Under the pieces are notes generated by a model. The model searched no databases and was not told the origin of the DNA. It saw nothing but the letters and a program-made list of their open reading frames with translations. From NCBI GenBank assembly GCA_902596365.1, contig CACJTT010000004.1, positions 1 to 64,000 of the forward strand: a stretch of DNA of 64,000 nt, given 5' to 3'. Both the position numbers and the translations under genes were made by a program. Positions 47,088 to 56,459 of this stretch are shown in pieces; the stretch's first letter is position 1, and each line of letters begins with the position of its first letter. This DNA is from an uncultured Alphaproteobacteria bacterium (GTDB lineage: Bacteria; Pseudomonadota; Alphaproteobacteria; HIMB59; GCA-002718135).

Positions 47088-48263
47088 TTAAATTAAATTT
47101 TCTAAACCTCTTTTATAAAGTGAATTTGCTATAATGATACGTTGAATTTCACTTGTTCCTTCCCAAATTCTATCAGCTCTTAATTCTCTAAAAAAACGTT
47201 CAGCCACATTTTCTCTCATATAACCTCTTCCTCCAAAAATCTGTACCGAACGATCAGCAACTCGGTTTGCCATTTCTGATGCATAAAGCTTAATCATTGA
47301 ACATTTAGCATGTAAAATTTTTACATCTTGATTATTGTCATGTTCTTTACAAATCTCATATAATAAAAGTCTAGTGGCCGCTAGTTCAGTTACACTATCT
47401 GCTAACATGGATTGAATTAATTGATAATCTTTAATCTTACTTCCACCAGACTCCCTTTCTTTAGTAAACTGTGTTACTTCAGAGATTAATCTTTCAGCAG
47501 CACCACAGCATCTAGCGGCTATACCTAATCTTTCATGTCTAAACCATGCATGTGTGTAAGACATTCCATCATCTTCTTTACCTATGATGTGGCTTATCGG
47601 TATTTTAACATTATTAAATTTATAAATTGAATGGTGATGCGCAAACGTATGACTAAATGCAGGTGAGTCCACTAACTCTATTCCTTTCTCATTAATATCA
47701 ACAATAAATAACGCATGATTATTTTTATTTTTTCCAGATTTAAGCCTTGCCTGTAAAAAAAAGAAATCAGCTTTGTTTGCACTTGTTACATACCACTTTT
47801 CACCGTTAATAACATATTGATCTCCAACTAACTCAGCCGTGGCTTTAATAGATCCATTTACATCAGAACCTGATCCTTTTTCAGTAATTGCGTAACATTC
47901 TTTCTTGGTTCCATTCATTAAGGGTTTTAAATATTCTTTTTTTTGATAATCTGAAAAAACTTCTTCCATCCAATCTTGAGCTTCAGAAAAACACCAACAC
48001 AAAGCATTCGTTACCCTTCCAAGTTGCTCCCAGATGATCATTTGCTCAAACATTGAAAGTTCTAAACCGCCCTCTTTTTTTGAAATGCCCATTCCTGGTA
48101 GTCCAAATTTAATTGCTAATTGTTGATGTTTCTTTTCTATTTCCCTTGGAATATTTCCTTCATTTTTTTCAGCGTAAATTTCCCAAGGAATAAGCTCAGT
48201 ATCTACAAATTTTCTTATTTTTTTTTGCCACTCCAATGAATCTTTAGTCATTCCACTATACAT
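47088..48263 (-). CDS. Acyl-CoA dehydrogenase (first copy)
   Basis: A 391-residue FAD enzyme. Motifs are YAITEKGSGSDVNGSIKATAE, the FAD-binding W-Y-V-T-S-A-N region, and the catalytic base by position E368 in RIWEGTSEIQR. The substrate is an acyl-CoA; given the caiD-like and carnitine genes nearby, gamma-butyrobetainyl-CoA or a similar trimethylammonium acyl-CoA is a reasonable guess. The start overlaps the tetR stop by 8 bases and the stop is 1 base from potB. Confidence 0.9.
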   Translation of the reverse strand: MYSGMTKDSLEWQKKIRKFVDTELIPWEIYAEKNEGNIPREIEKKHQQLAIKFGLPGMGISKKEGGLELSMFEQMIIWEQLGRVTNALCWCFSEAQDWMEEVFSDYQKKEYLKPLMNGTKKECYAITEKGSGSDVNGSIKATAELVGDQYVINGEKWYVTSANKADFFFLQARLKSGKNKNNHALFIVDINEKGIELVDSPAFSHTFAHHHSIYKFNNVKIPISHIIGKEDDGMSYTHAWFRHERLGIAARCCGAAERLISEVTQFTKERESGGSKIKDYQLIQSMLADSVTELAATRLLLYEICKEHDNNQDVKILHAKCSMIKLYASEMANRVADRSVQIFGGRGYMRENVAERFFRELRADRIWEGTSEIQRIIIANSLYKRGLENLI

Positions 48264-48915
48264 TTTTTATTCCTTTAAATTGTTTTGGGAAATGTGATTT
48301 TAAATAATCTAGACAAATTCTTTTAGATTCTTTTCTATTATATTTCATTGGTTCATCTAATTGATTTAACCATAGTCCCATAATTAAAGCATGAAAAGCA
48401 ATAGCTAAGTTTTTTTTAGATAAATTATTTTTTTCTTTTTTAATTAATTCTTCAAATATATCCTCTGTAACATTTTGATAATATAAATCTCTTTCTCTGC
48501 AAATTTGACGATATGCAGGTTTAAATTTTGTTTCACTTAAAAAAGTAAACCAAACAGATAATTTTTCAGGTGAACAAATTTTTGGACTAAAATCATTATT
48601 AATCATATTTATTAATTTCATGATTGGATCATTTCCTGATTTTTTAATGTATTTATCAAACGATTTTAAATATTCATTTGATATAAATTTTAACGTTTCA
48701 ATTAATAAGATTTCTTTACTTTTAAAATGAAAATTAACAATACCTTGAGATAAGCCTGCTCCACTTGAAACATCATGCATTGTTAACTCATTAATTCCTT
48801 TTTTTGATAAATTTTTAATTGTTGAAGAAATAAGTTTTAAATTACTACTTTTCTTATTTGCTAGTCTCTGATTTCTATTATTCATTTTATGTTCAAAAAA
48901 AGAATATTTTTTCAT
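48256..48915 (-). CDS. TetR-family regulator, BetI-like
   Basis: A 219-residue repressor. The N-terminal helix-turn-helix is INELTMHDVSSGAGLSQGIVNFHFKSKEILLIETLKF, with the GLSxGIVxxHFKSK form seen in BetI. The C-terminal domain (KLSVWFTFLSETKFKPAYRQICRERDLYYQNVTE, then ALIMGLWLNQL) follows the BetI/TetR_C_6 layout that binds choline-type ligands. It probably represses its own operon and the divergent one through the palindrome at 48943-48960. The cognate ligand may be a quaternary amine or its CoA ester. Confidence 0.85.
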   Translation of the reverse strand: MKKYSFFEHKMNNRNQRLANKKSSNLKLISSTIKNLSKKGINELTMHDVSSGAGLSQGIVNFHFKSKEILLIETLKFISNEYLKSFDKYIKKSGNDPIMKLINMINNDFSPKICSPEKLSVWFTFLSETKFKPAYRQICRERDLYYQNVTEDIFEELIKKEKNNLSKKNLAIAFHALIMGLWLNQLDEPMKYNRKESKRICLDYLKSHFPKQFKGIKNV

Positions 48916-48942
48916 AAAATCGTTAATTTTACAAGAAATTTG

Positions 48943-48960
48943 GTTGAATGCTCATTCAAA
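48943..48960. promoter_or_regulatory. Palindromic operator, copy B (between tetR and its divergent operon)
   Basis: The core TTGAATGCTCATTCAA (48944-48959) is a perfect 7-base inverted repeat around CT. It sits 28 bases upstream of tetR and 19 bases upstream of the divergent flavoprotein gene, with a TATAAG -10-like box at 48965-48970. The same core occurs at 38029 and 57250. Confidence 0.8.
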
Positions 48961-48978
48961 GAAATATAAGAAAATAAA

Positions 48979-50607
48979 ATGTCAAAATCAATTTATGATG
49001 TAGCTATCATTGGTGGGGGGCATAATGGGCTTACCACAGCATGTTATTTGGCAAAAGCTGGCCTAAAAGTGGTAGTGGTAGAGAAACAAAGCTATGTTGG
49101 TGGAGCAGCTGTTAGTCGTGAAATACATCCAGGATGGACATATTCAAATTGCTCCTATGTATGTAGCTTATTACGTCCCGAGATTTTTAGAGATCTTGAA
49201 TTATCAAAATATGGCCTTCAAATTATTCCTTACGAAGGAAGTGCATCAATGCTTGATGATGGAAGATACTATGCCCACTATAATGATCATGACTTAACTT
49301 ATCGTTCAATAGCTCAATTTTCCAAAAAAGATGCAGAGGCTTATGATAGGTTTGGTAAAGATGTTATGAGACAATGTAAAATAATAAAACCTCTTTTAAA
49401 AATGACACCTCCAGATCCTACGTCATTTGCGCCCAAAGATATAATGGGATTATTTGATTTTGCAAAATTTTTTGCGGCAAAAGATGAGCTAGGTGGTTTA
49501 GGAGAAAAAGAGATTTACGATACCATTCGTTTTTGGACAATGAGTGTACGAGATTATTTAGAGGAGTATTTTGAATCTGATATTGTAAAAGCACATCTTG
49601 CTGGTTCTGCAATTATAGGTACTGCATTAGGCCCCTACTCTCCTGGATCTGCTTATGTCCTATTACATCATTATATGGGTGAGGTTGATGGTACAGTTGG
49701 TGCTTGGGGATACTCAAGAGGAGGAATGGGATCTATAACAAAAGCAATGGCAGCTTCTTTAGAGGCCAGTGGTGGTGAGATAAAAGCAGGTTCGCCAGTT
49801 AATGAAATTTTAATTAAAAATAATAAAAGTTATGGGATGATTCTAGAGAATGGAGATGAAATTTATGCAAATAAAATTGTTTCCAATCTTGATGTAAAAA
49901 GAACTTTTCTTAAAGTGGTCGAGAAAAAAGAATTACCAGAAGATTTTTATAATGCAGTAAAGAAATTTAAAATTAGAGGTTCATCAGGAAAGTTAAATAT
50001 AGCATTAGATGATCTTCCAATTTGGAAAAGTATTCCTGAAGGAGATCCAGCAGGAACAGGAGATCTTCATATTACACAAAGTATAGAAGAGATGGAGGGC
50101 GCTTATGATGATTGGAAAGATGGTAGGTGGTCATCCTTGCCTTATGTAGACATGTGTATTCCAAGTATTAATGACCCTACTATGGCTCCTCAAGGAAAAC
50201 ATTATATGTCTGTATTTGTTCAATATGTGCCTTACAACTTAGCTGATGGAGGATGGACAGAAGAAAAAAGATTAGAATTTGGTAAACATGTTATGAGAAG
50301 GATAGGGAACTATTCAACAAATTTTAACGATATAATTAATCATGCAGAAATAAGAACACCAAAAGAATTAGAGCAAGAAGTAGGTTTAACTGAAGGTAAT
50401 ATCTTCCAGGGAGAACTTACTATGGATCAATTAATGTTTAATAGACCAATCCCAGGCTATGCTCAGTATAAAACCCCAATTAAAAATCTATACATGTGTG
50501 GGTCTAGCACTCATCCAGGTGGAGGAGTAATGGGTGCTCCTGGCGCGAATGCAGCGAGAGAAATTTTAATAGATTTAAAAAAACAGATTAACACACATTA
50601 TATATGA
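48979..50607 (+). CDS. PYROXD2-like (phytoene-dehydrogenase-fold) flavoprotein, first of a pair
   Basis: A 542-residue FAD enzyme. The dinucleotide motif is AIIGGGHNGLTTACYLAKAG, then VEKQSYVGGAAVSREIHPGWTYSNCSYV, and a C-terminal FAD segment LYMCGSSTHPGGGVMGAPGANAAREIL. This is the PYROXD2 / 'phytoene dehydrogenase-like' group, which is not tied to carotenoid synthesis. No carotenoid genes are near. It is the first gene of the divergent operon controlled by the palindrome. Its stop overlaps the next, related flavoprotein as ATGA. The substrate is unknown. Confidence 0.85.
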   Translation: MSKSIYDVAIIGGGHNGLTTACYLAKAGLKVVVVEKQSYVGGAAVSREIHPGWTYSNCSYVCSLLRPEIFRDLELSKYGLQIIPYEGSASMLDDGRYYAHYNDHDLTYRSIAQFSKKDAEAYDRFGKDVMRQCKIIKPLLKMTPPDPTSFAPKDIMGLFDFAKFFAAKDELGGLGEKEIYDTIRFWTMSVRDYLEEYFESDIVKAHLAGSAIIGTALGPYSPGSAYVLLHHYMGEVDGTVGAWGYSRGGMGSITKAMAASLEASGGEIKAGSPVNEILIKNNKSYGMILENGDEIYANKIVSNLDVKRTFLKVVEKKELPEDFYNAVKKFKIRGSSGKLNIALDDLPIWKSIPEGDPAGTGDLHITQSIEEMEGAYDDWKDGRWSSLPYVDMCIPSINDPTMAPQGKHYMSVFVQYVPYNLADGGWTEEKRLEFGKHVMRRIGNYSTNFNDIINHAEIRTPKELEQEVGLTEGNIFQGELTMDQLMFNRPIPGYAQYKTPIKNLYMCGSSTHPGGGVMGAPGANAAREILIDLKKQINTHYI

Positions 50608-52082
50608 AAAAATTTGATGTTATAATTATAGGTGGCGGGCATAATGGTTTAGTCGCAGCATGTGTTTTATCAAAAAAAGGAAAAAAAGTTCTAGTAATAG
50701 AAAAGAATGAAAAATTAGGAGGTCTTGCTAACTATGCAGAATCGTTGAGTTATATTTCTAAAGAAGTAATAGATGAACTAAATATTAAAATTGAAAAAAA
50801 TGTAAGTGAAAATTTTATTTCTGCTTTATCTGAAGATTTAAATCATACTGTACTAAAGATAAATGATAGTAAAAATATTGAATTTTTACAAACTAGTGCA
50901 AGTAATTCTGATCAAAAAAATTTTATTAACTTAATTAATAAATATAATTTATTTGCCAGAACCTTGAGGTCATTCATGTTTAAAAGACCCCCAAGAGTTA
51001 AATCAGGTTCAAGATCTGATATTTGGCAATTATTTTCTATGGGTTTTAAGGTTAGACGTCTTGGTAAAAAAAACATGCGGGAATTATTACGTGTGATTGG
51101 CTTAAATATTGCAGATGATTTAGAGGATAATATAGAAAGCAATACTTTGAAGGGATTAATGTCTAATGAGGCTGTTATTGGAACAAATCTTGGTGCAAGA
51201 TCTCCTGGCTCTATACTAAACTTATTGTATAACCAAGCTACAAACAATTCATTATTTAGAATTAATAAATTCAATACAAACTCTTTCTTAAATATTATTG
51301 AGAACATTTGTAAAAAAAATAATGTTGAAATTCAAACTAATAAGACAGTAGAAAAAATTAATATTTTAAATCAAAATGTTAATTCAGTTTTGCTTAATAC
51401 AGGAGAAGTAATTGAAACATCTGCAATAATCTCAAATACTGACCCCAAAACTACATATTTAGAATTAGTTGGAGCCTCTAATCTTGATACAGACTTCATT
51501 AGAAGAACTAAAAATTATCGTACCAAAGGTACAGTGGCAAAAGTTAATATTGAATTTGAAAGTGAGATAAAAATTAAAAATTTAGACTCAAGTTATTCAT
51601 CCGGTAAATTTGTTTATGCGCCAGATATAAAATATATTGAACACGCTTTTAATGACAATAAGTATAATAAATTATCATTAAATCCTTGTTTAGAATTTTA
51701 CATTAATAAAAATCAATTATCTGCTAATGTCTACTTTATTCCTTATCTAATCAACTCTTCGCATGATAAAGAAAAAATATTATCAAATGTTAAATTGATT
51801 TTGGAAAAATTTATTGAGGAAAATCAAATTATTTCTTCGATAATTGAAACACCTAATGATATTGAAAATAAATATAATATATACGGTGGTCACTGGAGTC
51901 ATGGAGATATGGAAATAGATCAGCTATTAATGATGCGTCCATTTTATGGGTCCTCCCAATATTCCACTCCTATTAATGGCTTATATCTTTGTAGTGCGGG
52001 TACACATCCAGGAGGAGGTATCACAGGCATTAATGGCATTAATGCTGCAAAACAATTACTGAAGGTCCAAGGCAATGGATAA
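50604..52082 (+). CDS. PYROXD2-like flavoprotein, second of a pair
   Basis: A 492-residue relative of the preceding protein. It keeps IIIGGGHNGLVAACVLSKKGKKVLVIEKNEKLGG at the N-terminus and LYLCSAGTHPGGGITGINGINAAKQL at the C-terminus. It lacks the ExHPGWTYSNCSYV-type segment of the first protein and is shorter and more diverged. Translational coupling (4-base overlap) suggests a heteromeric enzyme in which one subunit may have lost catalysis. It overlaps the GcvT-like gene by 8 bases. Confidence 0.82.
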   Translation: MKKFDVIIIGGGHNGLVAACVLSKKGKKVLVIEKNEKLGGLANYAESLSYISKEVIDELNIKIEKNVSENFISALSEDLNHTVLKINDSKNIEFLQTSASNSDQKNFINLINKYNLFARTLRSFMFKRPPRVKSGSRSDIWQLFSMGFKVRRLGKKNMRELLRVIGLNIADDLEDNIESNTLKGLMSNEAVIGTNLGARSPGSILNLLYNQATNNSLFRINKFNTNSFLNIIENICKKNNVEIQTNKTVEKINILNQNVNSVLLNTGEVIETSAIISNTDPKTTYLELVGASNLDTDFIRRTKNYRTKGTVAKVNIEFESEIKIKNLDSSYSSGKFVYAPDIKYIEHAFNDNKYNKLSLNPCLEFYINKNQLSANVYFIPYLINSSHDKEKILSNVKLILEKFIEENQIISSIIETPNDIENKYNIYGGHWSHGDMEIDQLLMMRPFYGSSQYSTPINGLYLCSAGTHPGGGITGINGINAAKQLLKVQGNG

Positions 52083-53262
52083 TACACTGTCATTTACTAA
52101 ACCCCTTTTAGAAACGCCTTTTCATAAAAGAACTTTTGAAGCTTGTTATAATAATGATTGGTATCGTTGGGCTGGATATAAAATTGCAAGAGAATATTCT
52201 AATACAGAACTAGAATACACTTCTATGCGAAATACAGCAGGAGTTTTAGATATAACGCCAATGCACAAATATGACATCAAAGGAAAAGATGCTATCAAAT
52301 TTGTAGATAAATTAGTCACAAGAGATGTAACACAAATTAAACCTAATCAAGTAATGTATATTATTTGGTGTAATGAAGACGGAAATGTTATCGATGATGG
52401 TACTGTCTTTTGTTTTGACAAACATCATTTACGAATCTTTTGCGCAGAGAGAAACCTGAATTGGTTTTCAGATACAGCTATTGGTTTTGACGTTGAAGTT
52501 AAAGATGTTAGTGACTCTATTGCTGCTTTAGCATTTCAAGGACCCCTTTCTTGTAAAATTTTACATTTATTAAATGTTAAGAATATAGAAAATCTAAAGC
52601 CATTTTTCTTTGATAATTTTAACCTTAATGGCTCAAAAGTTACTATATCAAGAACAGGATTTTCTGGAGATTTAGGTTATGAAATATGGTGCAACCCTGA
52701 AGAAGCAATTAATGTTTGGGACTCATTATTTAAATTTAATAGAGACTATAAAATATTACCTGCAGGTATGAATGCTCTAGAAATGGTTAGAATTGAAGCA
52801 GGTTTTATTCAACCGAATGCAGACTTTATGTCTGCAGAACAAGCATTGAGACCAAATAGAATGAGGACTCCATTTGAACTAGGTATGGGCTGGTTAGTAG
52901 ATTTAAATAAAAACTACTTTACTGGAAAAAGAATTCTAAATGATCTGAAGAAAAAACCTTTAACTAAAAAATTAGTTGGATTAGATATTCAAGGTGATAA
53001 ACCTGCTATTGGCTCAGTATTATACGATAAAAACAGAAAAGAAATTGGAATTGTTACAGCTGGTATGTGGTCACCAAGCTTAAAATCAAATATAGCTTTT
53101 GGTTATGTTGATAATCACCATATGAAAATTGGCTCAAAAGTTTTCGCTGAAATATATCATCCTGAAGAATTAGAGTATAAAAAAATATGGGCTGAGTGTT
53201 TAGTTGTAAAAAAACAGTTTTTTAATCCGCAAAGACGGCATAAAGTACCAGCTGATATATAA
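52075..53262 (+). CDS. GcvT-like tetrahydrofolate-dependent aminomethyl/methyl transferase
   Basis: A 395-residue GcvT/DmdA-family protein. Landmarks are YTSMRNTAGVLDITPMHKYDIKGKDAIKFVDKLVTRDV, FQGPLS, the RTGFSGDLGYEIWC motif and a C-terminal barrel (GIVTAGMWSPSLKSNIAFGYV). The glycine-cleavage partners gcvH and gcvP are absent. In this operon it may pass a one-carbon unit from an amine or methyl donor to tetrahydrofolate, which would suit demethylation of quaternary amines. The substrate is inferred only from context. Confidence 0.83.
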   Translation: MDNTLSFTKPLLETPFHKRTFEACYNNDWYRWAGYKIAREYSNTELEYTSMRNTAGVLDITPMHKYDIKGKDAIKFVDKLVTRDVTQIKPNQVMYIIWCNEDGNVIDDGTVFCFDKHHLRIFCAERNLNWFSDTAIGFDVEVKDVSDSIAALAFQGPLSCKILHLLNVKNIENLKPFFFDNFNLNGSKVTISRTGFSGDLGYEIWCNPEEAINVWDSLFKFNRDYKILPAGMNALEMVRIEAGFIQPNADFMSAEQALRPNRMRTPFELGMGWLVDLNKNYFTGKRILNDLKKKPLTKKLVGLDIQGDKPAIGSVLYDKNRKEIGIVTAGMWSPSLKSNIAFGYVDNHHMKIGSKVFAEIYHPEELEYKKIWAECLVVKKQFFNPQRRHKVPADI

Positions 53263-53263
53263 A

Positions 53264-54415
53264 ATGGAGTTTAATTTTACAGAAGAGCAAAATCTTTTAA
53301 TAAATACAACTAATGCTTTTGTTAAAACAGAATTACTTCAACATGAAGAACTTTTAGAAAAAACAAATAATCTACCAAAAGAATTATATGATGAAATTAA
53401 GCAAAAAAGTATTGAAGCTGGTTTGTATGCTTGCAATATGCCAGTCGAACATGGTGGAGGTGGCTTAAATGCTTTTGATTTAACTTTAGTTGAAAAACAT
53501 TTAGGTTTTGCATCTCTTGCCTTAGCTGAAATTGCATGGCGTCCACAAAATATCTTAATGGCTTGCGAAGGTGAATTAATTGATCAATACTTAAAACCTG
53601 CCATTACTGGTGAAAGAAAAGATTGTATTGCGATGACTGAGCCTGAGGCTGGTTCTGATCTTAGAGGAATGAAAACAAATGCAAAAAAAGATGGTGATGA
53701 TTGGATAATCAATGGAACTAAACATTTTATATCAAATGCTCATATTTCAGATTTTGTCGTTTTATTTGCATCAACTGGAACAGATGAACAAGGAAGAAAT
53801 TTATTATCATGTTTCTTAGTGGACCTTCATCAAAAAGGTGTTGAAGTAGCTAAAGGCTATGACTGTGTTTCTCATAGAGGATATGTAAATAATGTTATCA
53901 ATTTTAATGACTGTAGAATACCTGGAAAAAACATTTTAGGTGAAAAAGATAAAGGTTTTGAATTGATGAATGTTTGGTTAGAGGCAACTAGATTAACTGT
54001 TGCAGCAACTTCTGTTTCGAGAGCTGAAAGAGCATTTGATATTGCGCTTGACTGGTCCGCTAATAGAAAACAATTTGGAAAAGTAATAGGAAAGTTTCAA
54101 GGTGTTTCTTTTAAATTAGCAGATATGGCTACAAATATTAAAGCTGCAAATCTAATGTTACTTGAGTCTGCATGGAAGATTGATCAAAAAACTCTTTCCT
54201 CACAAGATGCAGCAATGACAAAATTATTCTGCACAGAAATGCTTGGTAAAGTATCAGATGAAGCAATCCAAATATGTGGAGGAATGGGTTTGATGTCTGA
54301 TATACCTTTAGAAAGAATCTGGCGTGATGCTCGAATAGAGAGAATTTGGGAAGGTACAAGTGAAATCCAAAGACATATTATCTCAAGATCTTTATTAAGA
54401 CCTCTTGGGGCTTAA
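53264..54415 (+). CDS. Acyl-CoA dehydrogenase (second copy)
   Basis: A 383-residue acyl-CoA dehydrogenase. MTEPEAGSDLRGMKTNAKK and the TKHFISNA FAD segment are present, RKQFGKVIGKFQGVSFKLADM is typical, and the catalytic base is by position E363 in RIWEGTSEIQR. It is followed by an acyl-CoA ligase and a CaiD-like hydratase, the order expected for activation, desaturation and hydration of gamma-butyrobetaine. It may replace CaiA. Confidence 0.9.
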   Translation: MEFNFTEEQNLLINTTNAFVKTELLQHEELLEKTNNLPKELYDEIKQKSIEAGLYACNMPVEHGGGGLNAFDLTLVEKHLGFASLALAEIAWRPQNILMACEGELIDQYLKPAITGERKDCIAMTEPEAGSDLRGMKTNAKKDGDDWIINGTKHFISNAHISDFVVLFASTGTDEQGRNLLSCFLVDLHQKGVEVAKGYDCVSHRGYVNNVINFNDCRIPGKNILGEKDKGFELMNVWLEATRLTVAATSVSRAERAFDIALDWSANRKQFGKVIGKFQGVSFKLADMATNIKAANLMLLESAWKIDQKTLSSQDAAMTKLFCTEMLGKVSDEAIQICGGMGLMSDIPLERIWRDARIERIWEGTSEIQRHIISRSLLRPLGA

Positions 54416-54419
54416 TTTT

Positions 54420-56459
54420 GTGAACTTAAATAAATTATTTAGACCAAAAAAACTTGCAATAATTGGTGGTTACTGGGCTGATTTTGTTTTTGATGAAAAT
54501 ATAAAGATTGGCTTTAAAGGAAAAATTTGGCACATCAATCCTAAAAGAAGCAGTTCAAAAAAAAAGAAATATTATAAAAGTTTAGCTGAATTACCTTCAA
54601 TCCCTGATTGTGTTTATATTGCAGTTTCAAATGATTTGACAATTAAATTAATGAAAGATATTTCTGATATGGGTGCTGGAGGAGCTGTATGCTTAGCTTC
54701 AAGATTTTCAGAATTAAATAATTTAGAAGGCAAAGAAAAAACAAAAAAATTAGTAGCCAATTCTGGCAAAACTCCTTTTTTAGGTCCTAATTGCTATGGA
54801 TTTATTAATTACTTTGATAAAGTTTCAGTATGGTCAGATCAAGTTGCGGGTAGTCAAACAAACAAAGGTGTAGCTATTATTTGTCAAAGTGGAACTATTG
54901 GAAACACAATTAGCTTTAATCACAGATCTCTTCCAATAGGATATATCATATCATTAGGAAATCAGGCCAAGATAAGTATCGAGGATACAATTGAATATGC
55001 TCTAAAAGATAAAAGAGTTACTGCAATAGGTATATATGCTGAGGGTTTTACTAGCATTAATAAACTAATTAGAGTTTTAAAAATCTCCAAAGAAAAAAAA
55101 ATCCCAATAGCGATAGTAAAAGTTGGTAGATCTAAAGTTGCATCCGAGACAATTTTAACTCATACAGGCTCATTAAGTGGCAAAGAAAATATTTATGATG
55201 CTTTATTTAAAAGAATGGGAGTTGCCAGATGTGAATCTTTATCAGAACTTACAGAGTTACTTAAATATTTTCATACCCATGGGGTTATCTCAAATGATCA
55301 AATATCAATTATGGGTCCCTCAGGTGGAGATATGGCAATGTTAGGAGATGCTGCAGAAACTTTAAATTTAAAATTTGGAAAAATTAAACCACAAATTAAA
55401 ACTGATCTAAAAAAAGTAAATCATCCAGATGTAATAGTTTCTAATCCTTTCGATATGCAAACATATAACTGGAATGATCCTGATAATATTGAAAAAACAT
55501 TCAAAATTTTTTTTAAAAATAATTTTAGTTCAATAAGCCTAATGCTTGATTTTCCAAATATTGAAAAATGCGATACTGATGAGTGGGATGCAATAGTTGA
55601 TAAATTTATAAAAGTTGCAAAAAAATATAAAAATGGAAGCCTCATCTCTTCATTATCAGACACAATGCCAAAACATATTAGAGATAAATGTATTAATAAT
55701 GGAATTTCACCTCTTCAAGGAATGAAAGAGGCTTTATTCACAATTAAAAAAGCAATAGAAATTGGAAGTATTTGGAAGAATGAATCTGCTGTAAAAAACT
55801 ATAAAATAAAGAATAATAATAAAAATATTAAAACTTACTCTGAATTTGAGTCAAAAAAATTTCTAAAAAAAATTGGAATTAAAACCCCTAAAGGAATAAT
55901 TTCAAATAAAATTAAATTAAAAAAAGATAGTGCTAAAATTGGTTTTCCATTAGTTGCTAAAATTCACTCAAACCAAATTTTTCACAAATCTGAACATAAT
56001 GGTGTCATAACTAATATTAAAAATATTAATGAATTAGTGTCCAAAACAAAAAAATTTAAAAATCAAATTTTATTAGAGAAAATGGTCAAAGATTCACTAA
56101 TAGAAATTTTAGTAGGAATTAAAATTGATGATGAATTTGGTCCTGTAATAGTAATTGGCGCAGGAGGAATTTATACAGAACTAATTAGAGAGACTAAAAC
56201 TTTATTATTACCATTAACAAAAAAAGATATTCAAAATGAATTAAAAAATATGAAAATAGGTAAGATATTATTTGGTTACAGAAATCAAGATAGAGCGGAT
56301 ATCGATAGTTTAATTAAAGCAATATTTTCATTATCTAAATTTGCTGAAAAAAATATCAATAAATTACACGAAATAGAAATTAATCCACTAATAGTTTGTA
56401 AAAAAAATAAAGGTGTGTTTGCAGTAGATGCACTAATACATTATTTTGAAGAATTATGA
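54420..56459 (+). CDS. ADP-forming acyl-CoA synthetase (acetate-CoA ligase family, fused subunits)
   Basis: A 679-residue protein from GTG 54420; a TTG at 54405 inside the previous gene is possible, but GGGG lies 9 bases before the GTG. Domains in order: CoA-binding Rossmann (KKLAIIGGYW), succinyl-CoA-ligase-like with VAIICQSGTIGN and the phospho-histidine H248 in THTGSLSG, then an ATP-grasp half (PLVAKIHSNQIFHKSEHNGV ... GAGGIYTELIRET ... EINPLIV). It makes an acyl-CoA, ADP and phosphate reversibly. Next to caiD it is the likely activator of gamma-butyrobetaine or a similar acid. Confidence 0.88.
   Translation: MNLNKLFRPKKLAIIGGYWADFVFDENIKIGFKGKIWHINPKRSSSKKKKYYKSLAELPSIPDCVYIAVSNDLTIKLMKDISDMGAGGAVCLASRFSELNNLEGKEKTKKLVANSGKTPFLGPNCYGFINYFDKVSVWSDQVAGSQTNKGVAIICQSGTIGNTISFNHRSLPIGYIISLGNQAKISIEDTIEYALKDKRVTAIGIYAEGFTSINKLIRVLKISKEKKIPIAIVKVGRSKVASETILTHTGSLSGKENIYDALFKRMGVARCESLSELTELLKYFHTHGVISNDQISIMGPSGGDMAMLGDAAETLNLKFGKIKPQIKTDLKKVNHPDVIVSNPFDMQTYNWNDPDNIEKTFKIFFKNNFSSISLMLDFPNIEKCDTDEWDAIVDKFIKVAKKYKNGSLISSLSDTMPKHIRDKCINNGISPLQGMKEALFTIKKAIEIGSIWKNESAVKNYKIKNNNKNIKTYSEFESKKFLKKIGIKTPKGIISNKIKLKKDSAKIGFPLVAKIHSNQIFHKSEHNGVITNIKNINELVSKTKKFKNQILLEKMVKDSLIEILVGIKIDDEFGPVIVIGAGGIYTELIRETKTLLLPLTKKDIQNELKNMKIGKILFGYRNQDRADIDSLIKAIFSLSKFAEKNINKLHEIEINPLIVCKKNKGVFAVDALIHYFEEL

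Noticed and set aside
48979-52082. Carotenoid biosynthesis (phytoene desaturase) genes
   Set aside because: The fold is shared, but the C-terminal pattern is PYROXD2-like, there is no crtB, crtE or related gene nearby, and the operon is amine-related.
52075-53262. Glycine cleavage system T protein
   Set aside because: No gcvH or gcvP is adjacent and the operon consists of flavoprotein and acyl-CoA genes, so a dedicated glycine-cleavage role is unlikely.
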